Below, one piece after another: positions 18,317 to 27,248 of a stretch of DNA of 64,000 nt. The translations under genes and the position numbers were made by a program. A model generated the notes under the pieces. The model saw nothing but the letters and a program-made list of their open reading frames with translations. It searched no databases and was not told where the DNA came from. Numbering within the stretch: the stretch's first letter is position 1; each line of letters begins with the position of its first letter. The stretch is from Cohnella terricola. Its GTDB lineage: Bacteria > Bacillota > Bacilli > Paenibacillales > Paenibacillaceae. The stretch is from positions 1 to 64,000 of the forward strand of contig NZ_VNJJ01000012.1 in assembly GCF_007786475.1 (NCBI RefSeq), in the 5' to 3' direction.

Positions 18317-19485
18317 TGATTCCGAACTCTCACTTACCTACAATTAGCTACGCGGATGCGACGGCCGATAACCCGGTCGTCGCGATTCTGACTATAGAAG
18401 ATGACATCGAATTGTTTCGAGGCAATCGCAGAAATTTTGCCGACTTGCTCCGCATGGGAAGACAGATGGGGATTCCGACCTATGTCGTAACGGTGAAAAA
18501 CCTAAAGCTTCAAGCCCAGCGGGTGCTCGGCTATACGTACCGCCAGGAAGACAAGACATGGGTTTCGGGATGGTTTCCGCGCCCGAGTATCGTATACAAT
18601 CGAATTCCTCAGCGAGAGGACGAAAGACTTCCAAGGGTCAAGAAGAAGCTGGCCGCACTAGCGAAGCTTCCCGATGTGAAGCTGTTTAATCGCCGTTTCT
18701 TCAACAAATGGTCGTTATTCCAATGGCTCAACGAGAACAAGACGACCCGGTCTTATATTCCTGAAACGCGAAAGCTGACGGACTCCATCGTTCTGTCTAA
18801 TTTGCTGAAGAAACACCGGCTGCTCTATTTGAAACCAGCCCGTGGCAAAGCGGGCGTCGGAATTATGACCGTAACGGTCCAACCGGATAAAAAATTACCT
18901 TTCCGCCTGCAGATTCAAGAAGAAAGGGGCAGCAGCACCTACCGTTCGGGAACGCTCAAGCGGTTGTGGGAGCGCATCGTTCGTCAATCCGACGTTCTGG
19001 GGGAACCCTATATCGCCCAGCAGGGAATCACGCTTGCCAGTGTCAATAACCGTCCGTTCGACTTTCGGGCGCTCGTCCAGAAGAACGGCACGGGACACTG
19101 GGAATTATCCGGAGTTGGAGCAAGGGTCGCCGGAGACTCCAGCATTACAACCCACGTACCGCGAGGCGGGTATATCGAGGAGCCCGAGAAGCTGCTCGTT
19201 ACGGTATTCGGCCAGGATAGAGCGGCCAGAGTGTTCGGCAAAGTCCGCAGCTCGACGATTACGCTCGCCAAACAAATCGAACGTTCCTCGCATTCCCGGC
19301 TTTGCGAGATGTCCATGGATCTGGGCGTCGACACGCAAGGGAATGTCTGGTTTTTCGAAGCCAATTCCAAGCCGATGAAATTCGACGAGCCGCATATTCG
19401 CAACAAATCACTGGAACGCATTTTTCAATACAGTCAATACCTTCATCGTAGGAGGCTGGAAACCAGGGGAGGCGTTATCTCGTGA
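18316..19485 (+). CDS. YheC/YheD-family ATP-grasp protein (4 of 5)
   Basis: A 389-aa YheC-type paralogue, with motifs YLKPARGKAGVGIMTV and CEMSMDLGVD...WFFEANSKPM. Either ATG 18316 (overlapping the stop of gene 3 by 1 nt, AGGAGGG 10 nt upstream) or TTG 18313 (7 nt) could be the start; ATG is preferred. The Ser/Met in CEMSMDLG replace the usual Gly/Leu, so substrate specificity may differ. Confidence 0.87.
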   Translation: MIPNSHLPTISYADATADNPVVAILTIEDDIELFRGNRRNFADLLRMGRQMGIPTYVVTVKNLKLQAQRVLGYTYRQEDKTWVSGWFPRPSIVYNRIPQREDERLPRVKKKLAALAKLPDVKLFNRRFFNKWSLFQWLNENKTTRSYIPETRKLTDSIVLSNLLKKHRLLYLKPARGKAGVGIMTVTVQPDKKLPFRLQIQEERGSSTYRSGTLKRLWERIVRQSDVLGEPYIAQQGITLASVNNRPFDFRALVQKNGTGHWELSGVGARVAGDSSITTHVPRGGYIEEPEKLLVTVFGQDRAARVFGKVRSSTITLAKQIERSSHSRLCEMSMDLGVDTQGNVWFFEANSKPMKFDEPHIRNKSLERIFQYSQYLHRRRLETRGGVIS

Positions 19486-19559
19486 TTTTGTACTTCGTTA
19501 CCCGCCGCCGGGGCAGCGGCGCTCCTTCGCCCTCTTTACCCTTACGGAGGTGAGACGCG

Positions 19560-20654
19560 ATGGGACAGCCTGCGCTAGGCATATTAACCTTATACCTTAA
19601 CGAATCCAAAGCTTTGGAAGAACGATCCGTTTACGAGAAAATGATCGCCGCAGGCAAACGGCTCGGCATGACCGTGTTCGTTTTTACGCCCCAAGACGTA
19701 GACGATGAAAACGACCAAATCAATGCGATGTTTTTCCAGCCCGAAACGAAAAAATGGAGCCGCCGTTTGGTCCGGTTCCCGAACCTCATCTACGACCGCT
19801 GCCGCATTCAAAAAAGCTATCGTTTTCAGCAGCTTCTCTCGTTCCGCAAACGTTATTCGCATCTTCAGTTTCTCAATCGGCCGCTGCGAAACAAGTGGAC
19901 GGTATACCGAACGCTGAGCAAAGTCTCGTCCATTCGGCCCTATCTGCCCGTCACGCGACTCTATCAGTCTCCCGAAGACGTGCAGTTCATGCTTAACCGA
20001 TTTTCGACGCTCTACCTCAAGCCGATTAACGGGACCGGAGGCCGCGGCATTCTGCGAATCGAACGGGGACGGGACGGAAAGCTGCTGCTGCAAGGCCGAA
20101 ACCATTCTAGAACGATCGTTCAGCCGAGACTGATTTCCAAGAACGGACTCGCTTCGGCGCTTGCACACTGGGATAAGCATGGAGACCGTTATATCGTTCA
20201 GCAAGGGCTAAACATAAAATTGCCCGACGGACGGGTGCACGATTACCGCATGCTGGTGCAGAAAAACGGTTCCGGTCAGTGGGAGGTCACGGGATGCGCG
20301 GGCCGCATCGGACTGCATCGAAGCATCACGTCCAATCTTCATGGCGGGGGGGAAGCGGCGACGATGAATTCCCTGCTGCGGCGTTGGATTGGAAACGAGG
20401 GCGAGATTAGAAGAATCCGCGCGACCGCGGAGAATTTCGGCGTTGCCGTCGCCCGGCATCTCGAAGAAAGCTACGACGCTTTGTGCGAACTGGCACTCGA
20501 CCTGGCCATCGATCGCAACGGCAGAATCTGGCTGATCGAGGTCAATCCGAAGCCTTCCCGCGAAGTGTTCAAGCTTGCGGGGGAACGGGATGTTTATCGG
20601 AAAGCCATCATAAGGCCTATCGAATACGGATTATGGCTCTATCATCAGAAGTAG
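19560..20654 (+). CDS. YheC/YheD-family ATP-grasp protein (5 of 5)
   Basis: A 364-aa YheC-type paralogue, with motifs YLKPINGTGGRGILRI and CELALDLAID...WLIEVNPKPSR. It has GGAGGTG upstream of the ATG. A 74-nt gap with a GC-rich hairpin (GCCGC...GCGGC) separates it from gene 4, so it may have separate or attenuated expression. It closes the cluster and is followed by a long hairpin. Confidence 0.88.
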   Translation: MGQPALGILTLYLNESKALEERSVYEKMIAAGKRLGMTVFVFTPQDVDDENDQINAMFFQPETKKWSRRLVRFPNLIYDRCRIQKSYRFQQLLSFRKRYSHLQFLNRPLRNKWTVYRTLSKVSSIRPYLPVTRLYQSPEDVQFMLNRFSTLYLKPINGTGGRGILRIERGRDGKLLLQGRNHSRTIVQPRLISKNGLASALAHWDKHGDRYIVQQGLNIKLPDGRVHDYRMLVQKNGSGQWEVTGCAGRIGLHRSITSNLHGGGEAATMNSLLRRWIGNEGEIRRIRATAENFGVAVARHLEESYDALCELALDLAIDRNGRIWLIEVNPKPSREVFKLAGERDVYRKAIIRPIEYGLWLYHQK

Positions 20655-20671
20655 AGGCTTATCGTTAAACG

Positions 20672-20706
20672 AGCATGCCGCTTATGGGAGACCATAAGGG
20701 CATGCT
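20672..20706. terminator. terminator-like hairpin between convergent genes
   Basis: AGCATGCC(G)CTTATGG paired with CCATAAG GGCATGCT, loop GAGA, without a clear T-run. It overlaps the stop of the minus-strand gene at 20705. Confidence 0.55.
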
Positions 20707-21685
20707 ACCGCCCGTCGAAAGGAAATAGCAGCTTTTGATTTTCTTTCGTATACATATTTTCTTTCGTGATCAACTCCGAGCCCGTATCGGTTGACGGCTC
20801 GACCGCTTTGCCGTGAATAACGTTGACCGCCGCCCTGACGGCCAAGTACCCCATGTTAAAAGGCTTCTGAACGACGATCGCCTGAATCACTCCCTCTTCG
20901 AGAAAAGCGATTTCTGCCGTCGAACTGTCGAATCCGACCATCTTAACCCTACCCGAAGCGGAAGCCTCCATCACCGCTTTAGCCGCGCCGACCGTCGTCG
21001 GTTCGTTCAGGCAGACGATCCCTTTCAGATCGGGTCGCTCGTTCAATAGCCGCAGCGTAATCTCATACGACTTTTCTTCCGAAGATTCGGAAAAGTAAGG
21101 TTGGTCCAGCACCCCGGACATACCCAATTCTTCCAGTCGGTCCCGAACTCCGCTTTCCCTCTCCATCGAAGTACGCGATCCCTTTACGACGCTGATTACG
21201 GCGATTTCGGCTTCTTTATCGACAATATTGGCCATCGCTTCCCCCGCTTGTCTTCCGGCTTTATAATTATCGGTCCCGATGAAACTCGCGGATATTCCTC
21301 CGTTAAGGCCGGAATCCACGGTAATGAGCGGAATGCCGGAATCTCGGATTTTCTCCGCGACGGGCACGGTCAGATTATAATCGGAAGCCGCCAGGACGAT
21401 CGCCTTCGGACGTTCCCCGATTAGTTTCTCGAGCAAGGCGATCTGTCCGTCCACGTCCTTCTCCGCGAAGGCGCCTACTGTCTGAACCTGTTCCCCGAAC
21501 TCCTTCCCTGCCAAATATACGCCTTGCCCCAGCACCTGCCAGAAGTCAACTCGGCCATCCACCGTCTTCGGAACGAATACAATCGGTTTGTCATTGTCCG
21601 GCCACGGGCGAAAGATGACCGGATACGCGAGCAAAGCGGCCGCAACAAATGCGACGGCGACGGCTCCGATGACGATTTTGCGCAT
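20705..21685 (-). CDS. membrane-anchored sugar-binding protein (periplasmic-binding family 4)
   Basis: A 326-aa protein with the RbsB-type fold (VDFWQVLGQGVYLAGKEFGEQV, IVLAASDYNL, IPLITVDSG, GTDNYKAGRQAGEAMA, MVGFDSS). The N-terminus is an uncleaved-looking membrane anchor without a lipobox Cys, unlike the transport binding protein at 25178. It is the last gene of the kinase operon, 12 nt after the histidine kinase. A role as extracellular sensor partner of that kinase, as for XylFII-LytS-type systems, is inferred from position. Confidence 0.8.
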   Translation of the reverse strand: MRKIVIGAVAVAFVAAALLAYPVIFRPWPDNDKPIVFVPKTVDGRVDFWQVLGQGVYLAGKEFGEQVQTVGAFAEKDVDGQIALLEKLIGERPKAIVLAASDYNLTVPVAEKIRDSGIPLITVDSGLNGGISASFIGTDNYKAGRQAGEAMANIVDKEAEIAVISVVKGSRTSMERESGVRDRLEELGMSGVLDQPYFSESSEEKSYEITLRLLNERPDLKGIVCLNEPTTVGAAKAVMEASASGRVKMVGFDSSTAEIAFLEEGVIQAIVVQKPFNMGYLAVRAAVNVIHGKAVEPSTDTGSELITKENMYTKENQKLLFPFDGR

Positions 21686-21697
21686 AACCTATCCTCC

Positions 21698-23458
21698 TTA
21701 GCGAATATCCGGTATACGAAGCGTCACCGTCGTTCCTTCCTCGGGTTCGCTCACGATTTCAAGACCGAAAGCTTCGCCAAAATACAGGCGTAATCTTTGA
21801 TTGACGTTCTGCAATCCGACGCCTCTGCCTTCTTCGTTGCGGTGCCATCTTTCTGTCAGCGCGCGAACCTGGTCCTCGTTCATGCCGACGCCGTCATCGC
21901 TCACCTCTAGGACGATCGTTCCGCCTTCCCACCGTCCCGTTACTGCGATATGGCCAAGTACAGCCTGCTGCTTCAATCCGTGATAAATGGCGTTTTCGAC
22001 CAGAGGCTGCAACACGATTTTCAGCGTTTTGCATTGCAGGATGCCGGAGTCTACGTCGATGTCGTAGGTGAATTTATTCTTGTAGCGGATTTTTTGGATC
22101 GTCAAATAATTTCGGATATGCTCCAGTTCGATTTCGATCGGCACGAGCTCGTCCCCCTTGCTAATGCTCGAGCGGAACAGCTTCGCAAGCGCCCCCGTCA
22201 TCTTGACAACATCGGCCATCTTCCCCATTTCGGCCATCCAAATAATCGAATCCAGCGTATTGTACAGGAAGTGAGGATGGATCTGCGCCTGCATCGCTTT
22301 CAGCTCGCTGATCCGTTTCATCTCCTGCTCCTCGACGATCTGGCTCATCAAATCTTTGATTTTGCCGATCATCAGATTAAAAGAGCGCGACAGTTTGCCG
22401 ATCTCGTCTGCAGACTCCACCTCGACTCGGATATCGAAGTCACCTTTTTCGACTTTTTTCATTAAGCTTTCAAGCCGCTTGATCGGTTTGGTCAGCTTGA
22501 AAGATAAAAATACGGAAATGGACAGCGCCACGGCCAGGAAAACGATGCCGGCAAGAATCGAGGTTTCGCGAATCTCCCGCTTATTGCCGACGAGTTCATC
22601 CGGGTACGTTACGCCGATCACTTTCCAACCGTAATCGTTCGTCCGAATCGTATATATTTTGCGTTCGCCGTTCTCCCCGAGCGGGATCGAGCTGTCCTTC
22701 GTCTCGAGTAAGGTGGCGATCGACTCTGACTTTAATCGGCTGTACAGCAGCTGTTGCTGGGGGTGATAGATGAGATCTCCCGCCGGATCCAGAATAAATA
22801 CGTAACCACGCCGCCCCAGCTCGAGCTGGCGGCACAGGTTATTGATGACGTTCAAGTTCAGGTCGACCATCAACACGCCGTTGCCTCTTTTGCCCGGCTC
22901 CCCCAGTTGTCGGCTGATCGATATCACCCACTTGTACTCGCCATGAAAGAGATGTTCAACATGAGAGGAACTGATCACGACTTTGCCTTTCGCCTCTAGC
23001 GCGCTGCGATACCAATCCTGGCTCTGCAAATCCTCCGCGGGCTTGTACGTCACCGTCTCCCTGTCCGAAACGATATTGCCGTTCTCCCCGGCGAACAGAA
23101 TCGTCGCGATGTCTTCGCGGGATCTGACGACCGAACGGAAAAACCGGCCGATTTTCTCGTTCGCGTCTCGGCCCTCGGGAGCGAAGGCAGCTCCGGGCAG
23201 CGCCGCTTTCTCCAATTCCCCGTTGCTCATGGCCAAGGTGGAGATGCTCACCATGTTATCCAGATAAGTCTGAATGTTCGTGTTCACCTGATCGACCAAT
23301 TGCTCCGCGTACGTCTTGGCGTTGTCCGTTACGGCTTCCTCTGAGAGCCGGAATGAATTGTACGTGAGCAGCACCGTCATCGCCACGATCAAGCTGGAGA
23401 AGGCAATGGCAATGCTCGTATGGATACTCTTGAAGCGAAACGGACGCCAAGTTCTCAT
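21698..23458 (-). CDS. YesM-type sensor histidine kinase
   Basis: A 586-aa membrane kinase: TM1 (residues about 14-36), an extracellular dCache-like domain, TM2 near 295, HAMP (LTKPIKRLESLMKKVEKGDFD), the His_kinase motif QIHPHFLYNTLDSIIWMAEM and a HATPase_c domain with VENAIYHGLK and VSDDGVGM. The predicted His is in HPHFLYNT. Its stop lies next to the response regulator (23458/23459), and the pair is a standard YesM/YesN-type two-component system. Confidence 0.9.
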   Translation of the reverse strand: MRTWRPFRFKSIHTSIAIAFSSLIVAMTVLLTYNSFRLSEEAVTDNAKTYAEQLVDQVNTNIQTYLDNMVSISTLAMSNGELEKAALPGAAFAPEGRDANEKIGRFFRSVVRSREDIATILFAGENGNIVSDRETVTYKPAEDLQSQDWYRSALEAKGKVVISSSHVEHLFHGEYKWVISISRQLGEPGKRGNGVLMVDLNLNVINNLCRQLELGRRGYVFILDPAGDLIYHPQQQLLYSRLKSESIATLLETKDSSIPLGENGERKIYTIRTNDYGWKVIGVTYPDELVGNKREIRETSILAGIVFLAVALSISVFLSFKLTKPIKRLESLMKKVEKGDFDIRVEVESADEIGKLSRSFNLMIGKIKDLMSQIVEEQEMKRISELKAMQAQIHPHFLYNTLDSIIWMAEMGKMADVVKMTGALAKLFRSSISKGDELVPIEIELEHIRNYLTIQKIRYKNKFTYDIDVDSGILQCKTLKIVLQPLVENAIYHGLKQQAVLGHIAVTGRWEGGTIVLEVSDDGVGMNEDQVRALTERWHRNEEGRGVGLQNVNQRLRLYFGEAFGLEIVSEPEEGTTVTLRIPDIR

Positions 23459-25069
23459 TCAGGATATCCCCTTCTGCATACTCCGGTACTCCTTGGGCGT
23501 CAAGCCCGTATGCCTTTTGAAGATGACGCTGAAATAATGCGGGTCCCCGTATCCGACCTGCTGCGCGATTTCGTAGGTTTTGTGCGTGGTGATCGCAAGC
23601 AGCTGTTTCGCCTGCTCGATGCGGGTGCGAGTCAAATATTCGACGAAGGTCATTCCGGTATGCTGTTTAAACAACGTGCTAAAGTAACTGGTACTTATGT
23701 ACAAATGGCTGCAAATGTCGTTTAATGTCAATTCCTCGTTCATGTAATGACCGGTTATGAATCGCTCCGCCTCCATCATTTGCAGCGACGCGACATTGGA
23801 GCGCTTCGCCGACATGTCCGCGAGAATACGGAGGCATTGCCCGTTCAGCCAGCTCTGTATCGCGTCCAACGTTTTCATCGCTCCGATCTGCGCAAAAACG
23901 TCGTCTTCGAAGCTGTCCTCGGGGCGTAAACCGGTTTCCGCAATCCAGTTCATCAGCGCGGCCACGAGCTTATGAATGATGCCGAAGATTTTGTCCGCCG
24001 GTTTGCCGGATGATCTTAATTCATCGAATCCGGCCTGCAGCGCGTTGGTGACGTTATCTCCGCTTCCCGTGCGCATGGCGGCAATCATTTTTTTCTCCCA
24101 ATCGTTGTTGAGGGGGCGGCTGCCGCCGCTGCCGAACTCTACGTCTCGGATAGAGATCGTTCGGTTCGTTCCGAGCATGAACCGGTAGTCGAGCGCCGAA
24201 AGCGCTTCCCGAAACGAAACCGGCGAACCTTCGAGACTCGCGCCGGGACGTCCGACGCCGATCGTCATCGTCCTGTTCAAGTATTTCTCCACGCTGCGGC
24301 GAACATCTCCCGCAAGCTTCTCCGCATGAAGCGCAAGGCGTTCCGGCGAGGCCGAGATGAAGGCGGCAACCTTATGGTCGCGCGTCCGAAATACGACACC
24401 CCCGTGCTCAGTCTCGACGATTTCTTGCATAATGTTGTATGCGCCGAACCTGTGCAGTTCCAGATCGGAATCGGACAGTTTCGGGCTACCAGCCTTCGGT
24501 TCATCGAGATCGCCAACGAATGCGGCGACGGACGATCCGTCCAGGCGTATCCGGAAAGTGTCCAAGCCCGACTCCAGTTCCTCCTGCGGCATCGTCCCCG
24601 CGACGAGCCGCTCCAGAAATCGTTCCTTTAACAGCGGGAAACTCTGGTGCAATTGGCTTTTCAAGGAGGACAGATCGTTCTTGCGGGAATGCTCCTCATC
24701 GAGCTCTCGTTTCATTCCAGAGAGAAAATCAGTAAATTCTTGCAAATTAAGCGGTTTCAATAAATAATCGTTAACTTTGAGTTTAATCGCCCTTTGGGCG
24801 TAATCGAAATCTTCGAATCCGGTCACGATGACGACTTTGACGTCCCGAAAGGACTCGTAGATGAGCTGGGTCAATTCCAATCCGTCCATGAACGGCATGC
24901 AGATGTCCGTGATGACCGCATCGGGCTTCAGCGTTTCCATCGCTTCCCAAGCGTCCCGTCCGTTCTCGAAATCCCCGATTAATTCGAAACCGTATTCCTT
25001 CCAAGGAGTTTTGTATTTGATCCCTTCCCGGACCTCGTCTTCATCGTCGATCAAGATGATCTTATACAT
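23459..25069 (-). CDS. YesN-type response regulator with AraC DNA-binding domain
   Basis: A 536-aa protein: an N-terminal receiver (MYKIILIDDEDEVREGIKY, phospho-acceptor Asp in AVITDICMPFMDG, KLKVNDYLLKP) and a C-terminal AraC-type double HTH (LNDICSHLYISTSYFSTLFKQHTGMTFV, YFSVIFKRHTGLTPKEYR), with a long linker between. It is co-transcribed with the kinase gene and separated by a terminator from the upstream ABC transporter genes. It probably activates those transporter genes (inference from position). Confidence 0.9.
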   Translation of the reverse strand: MYKIILIDDEDEVREGIKYKTPWKEYGFELIGDFENGRDAWEAMETLKPDAVITDICMPFMDGLELTQLIYESFRDVKVVIVTGFEDFDYAQRAIKLKVNDYLLKPLNLQEFTDFLSGMKRELDEEHSRKNDLSSLKSQLHQSFPLLKERFLERLVAGTMPQEELESGLDTFRIRLDGSSVAAFVGDLDEPKAGSPKLSDSDLELHRFGAYNIMQEIVETEHGGVVFRTRDHKVAAFISASPERLALHAEKLAGDVRRSVEKYLNRTMTIGVGRPGASLEGSPVSFREALSALDYRFMLGTNRTISIRDVEFGSGGSRPLNNDWEKKMIAAMRTGSGDNVTNALQAGFDELRSSGKPADKIFGIIHKLVAALMNWIAETGLRPEDSFEDDVFAQIGAMKTLDAIQSWLNGQCLRILADMSAKRSNVASLQMMEAERFITGHYMNEELTLNDICSHLYISTSYFSTLFKQHTGMTFVEYLTRTRIEQAKQLLAITTHKTYEIAQQVGYGDPHYFSVIFKRHTGLTPKEYRSMQKGIS

Positions 25070-25121
25070 GCCCTCCCCCCTCTATCTCTTGAGTATAAGC
25101 GATTTCATTTCCATTGAATAC

Positions 25122-25154
25122 AAGAAAGCAAGGTTGCCTCTCAAGGCAACCTTG
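25122..25154 (-). terminator. terminator between the sugar-binding protein and the regulator genes
   Basis: On the minus strand AAGGTTGCC and GGCAACCTT form a 9-bp stem followed by GCTTTCTTG. It separates the ABC operon from the regulator genes. Confidence 0.8.
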
Positions 25155-25177
25155 TCTTCATTTGCGAAATCGATGAT

Positions 25178-26149
25178 TTAGTCGTAGAGATTTGGCTTGA
25201 CTTCATCCGAATCGATGTTCGTTTTGTCGTACCAGAGGAAACCAGTATCGATCGCCTTCGGAATGCTTTGGCCCTTCGCGGCTTGAACGGCCGCTTTGAC
25301 CGTCTCGTAGCCGATGCCGACCGGATTCTGCGTAATTGCGCCGGCCATTTTGCCGCTGCGAACCGCGTCCGTTTGCAGTTTGCCCGAGTCGTAGCCGACC
25401 ACGATAATCTGCCCTTCCTTCTTCAATTCCGTAATGGCGTTGACTACGCCGATCGCCGAGCCTTCGTTAGAACCGAAAATGCCTTTGATGTTCGGGTGAG
25501 CCTGGATAATGGCTTTCGTAAGATCCGTCGATTTCAGATGGTCCCCACCGCCGTATTGAATATCTACGATTTTGATGTCGGGATATTTCTCTTCGATCCG
25601 CTGCTTGAAACCATCGCGGCGGTCGACTCCCGTGCGGCTTGTTTGGTCATGAACGACGAGTGCGATCTCGCCTTTGCCACCGATCAGTTCGGCCATTTTA
25701 TCCGCGGCAAGGGCGGCTGCGGCGACATTGTTCGTTGCCGCCGTCGCGAGAGGGATCGGGCTGTCTACGCCGGAGTCGAATCCGATGACCGGAATATTAG
25801 CCGCCTTCGCTTTCTCGAGTAAAGGCGTAGCCGCTTTGCTGTCCAACGCCGCGAACCCGATCGCGGCCGGTTTCTTGTCCAGCGCCGCTTGCAGCATTTC
25901 GATCTGCTTGTCGACTTGCGCTTCCGTTTCCGGACCTTCGAATGTAATCTCTACGTCGAACTCCTTCGCCGCCTTCTCGGCGCCTTGCTTAACCGCTTGC
26001 CAGAATTGGTGCTGGAAGCCTTTCGAGATCAGCGGAATGTACATCTTTCCGTTCGACGCCTCTTTCTTGTCGTCCTTATTACATGCGGCGAGCACGGTCC
26101 CGAGAAGCACGATCGCCAAGGTGAGCAATCCAAGCTTTTTCAATTTCAT
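25178..26149 (-). CDS. ribose/galactose-type ABC substrate-binding lipoprotein
   Basis: A 323-aa lipoprotein: lipobox LAAC in KLGLLTLAIVLLGTVLAAC, then the periplasmic-binding family 4 fold (PLISKGFQHQFWQAVKQGAEKAAKE, IGFAALDSKA, VIGFDSGVDS, FGSNEGSAIGVVNAI). The ATG at 26149 has GGGGAG 8 nt upstream; a TTG further upstream lacks a ribosome site. It follows the permease by 85 nt, so it is probably the third gene of an ATPase-permease-binding-protein operon. The sugar is unknown. Confidence 0.87.
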   Translation of the reverse strand: MKLKKLGLLTLAIVLLGTVLAACNKDDKKEASNGKMYIPLISKGFQHQFWQAVKQGAEKAAKEFDVEITFEGPETEAQVDKQIEMLQAALDKKPAAIGFAALDSKAATPLLEKAKAANIPVIGFDSGVDSPIPLATAATNNVAAAALAADKMAELIGGKGEIALVVHDQTSRTGVDRRDGFKQRIEEKYPDIKIVDIQYGGGDHLKSTDLTKAIIQAHPNIKGIFGSNEGSAIGVVNAITELKKEGQIIVVGYDSGKLQTDAVRSGKMAGAITQNPVGIGYETVKAAVQAAKGQSIPKAIDTGFLWYDKTNIDSDEVKPNLYD

Positions 26150-26233
26150 TTCGAGTCTCCCCTTCAATAGTAATGGATATTGTATATCACTCCTGATCGG
26201 AGGAAATACCGATTGTTGGCGGCCTGCGCCCGC

Positions 26234-27229
26234 TTAAGCTTTTCGCCGGCGCAAAATGTCCGAGTATACCGCGCCGATGACGACGAGTCCGATTATGACC
26301 GTCTGCCATTCTTGAGGAACGGACAAGATTCGCAGCCCATTCGTCAGCACGCTCATGATTAGCGCGCCAATGACGGTGCCGAGGATCGTGCCTTGACCGC
26401 CGCTTAGCGAAGTCCCCCCGATCACGACCGCGGCGATCGCTTCCAGCTCGTAGCCAGAACCAAGCGCGGGCTGTGCGGAATTGAGCCGGGAAGCCATCAG
26501 GATGCCAGCAATCCCGCTAAAGGCGCCAGTGATCGTATAGATGGCGATTTTCCAAGCATTGACGTTAACACCGGATAGACGGGTCGCTTCTTCGTTGCTT
26601 CCGAGTGCGAAGTTGTAGCGGCCGATGATCGTCTTCGTGAGAATCAAGCCAGCGACGATCGCGAGGCCGAAGAAGATCAGCACCGCGTTCGGAATCTCGA
26701 CTCCGATCAGCCAATTCGTAACCGAGCCCAGCGAGAGCTTCGTAAACCCTTCTGCATGCGGTTTGTCGAAATAGATCGGTTTCGTGCCGGAGATGACAAG
26801 CGACAGACCTTTCGTTATCATCATCATCGCGAGCGTCGCGATAAACGGAGGAATCTTCATCTTCGCCACGGCCAATCCGCTGAGAAGTCCGCAGAGGGCC
26901 CCGGCCAGAATTCCTCCGGCAATGCCGTAAGGAATCTGCATATTCCAGAACGTAATAATGACGCCGGTCATCACCGAACTGAACGTCATGACCGTGCCGA
27001 CGGACAGGTCGATTCCTCCCGTGATGATGACGAAGGTCGATCCGAGAGCGAGCACGCCGATGACGGCGGTCGATAGGAGGATACCTATGATATTATCGAA
27101 TCGGAAAAAATTCTCGGAAGATAACGTGAACACGATCACCAAAGCAATCAGACTCGCGAAAGCAAGCAGCTGCTGCAACATGCCGGATTTGACTTGAATT
27201 TGTTTCTTGGACGTTAATGCGACTTTCAT
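26234..27229 (-). CDS. RbsC-type sugar ABC transporter permease
   Basis: A 331-aa permease of the BPD_transp_2 family with about ten hydrophobic segments. The signatures GGIDLSVGTVMTFSSVMTG, AVIGGTSLSGGQGTILGTVIGAL and VPQEWQTVIIGLVVIGAV are conserved in ribose/galactose/xylose importers. It lies 20 nt downstream of the ATPase gene. Confidence 0.9.
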   Translation of the reverse strand: MKVALTSKKQIQVKSGMLQQLLAFASLIALVIVFTLSSENFFRFDNIIGILLSTAVIGVLALGSTFVIITGGIDLSVGTVMTFSSVMTGVIITFWNMQIPYGIAGGILAGALCGLLSGLAVAKMKIPPFIATLAMMMITKGLSLVISGTKPIYFDKPHAEGFTKLSLGSVTNWLIGVEIPNAVLIFFGLAIVAGLILTKTIIGRYNFALGSNEEATRLSGVNVNAWKIAIYTITGAFSGIAGILMASRLNSAQPALGSGYELEAIAAVVIGGTSLSGGQGTILGTVIGALIMSVLTNGLRILSVPQEWQTVIIGLVVIGAVYSDILRRRKA

Positions 27230-27248
27230 GTCGAACTCCCTCCCCGCT

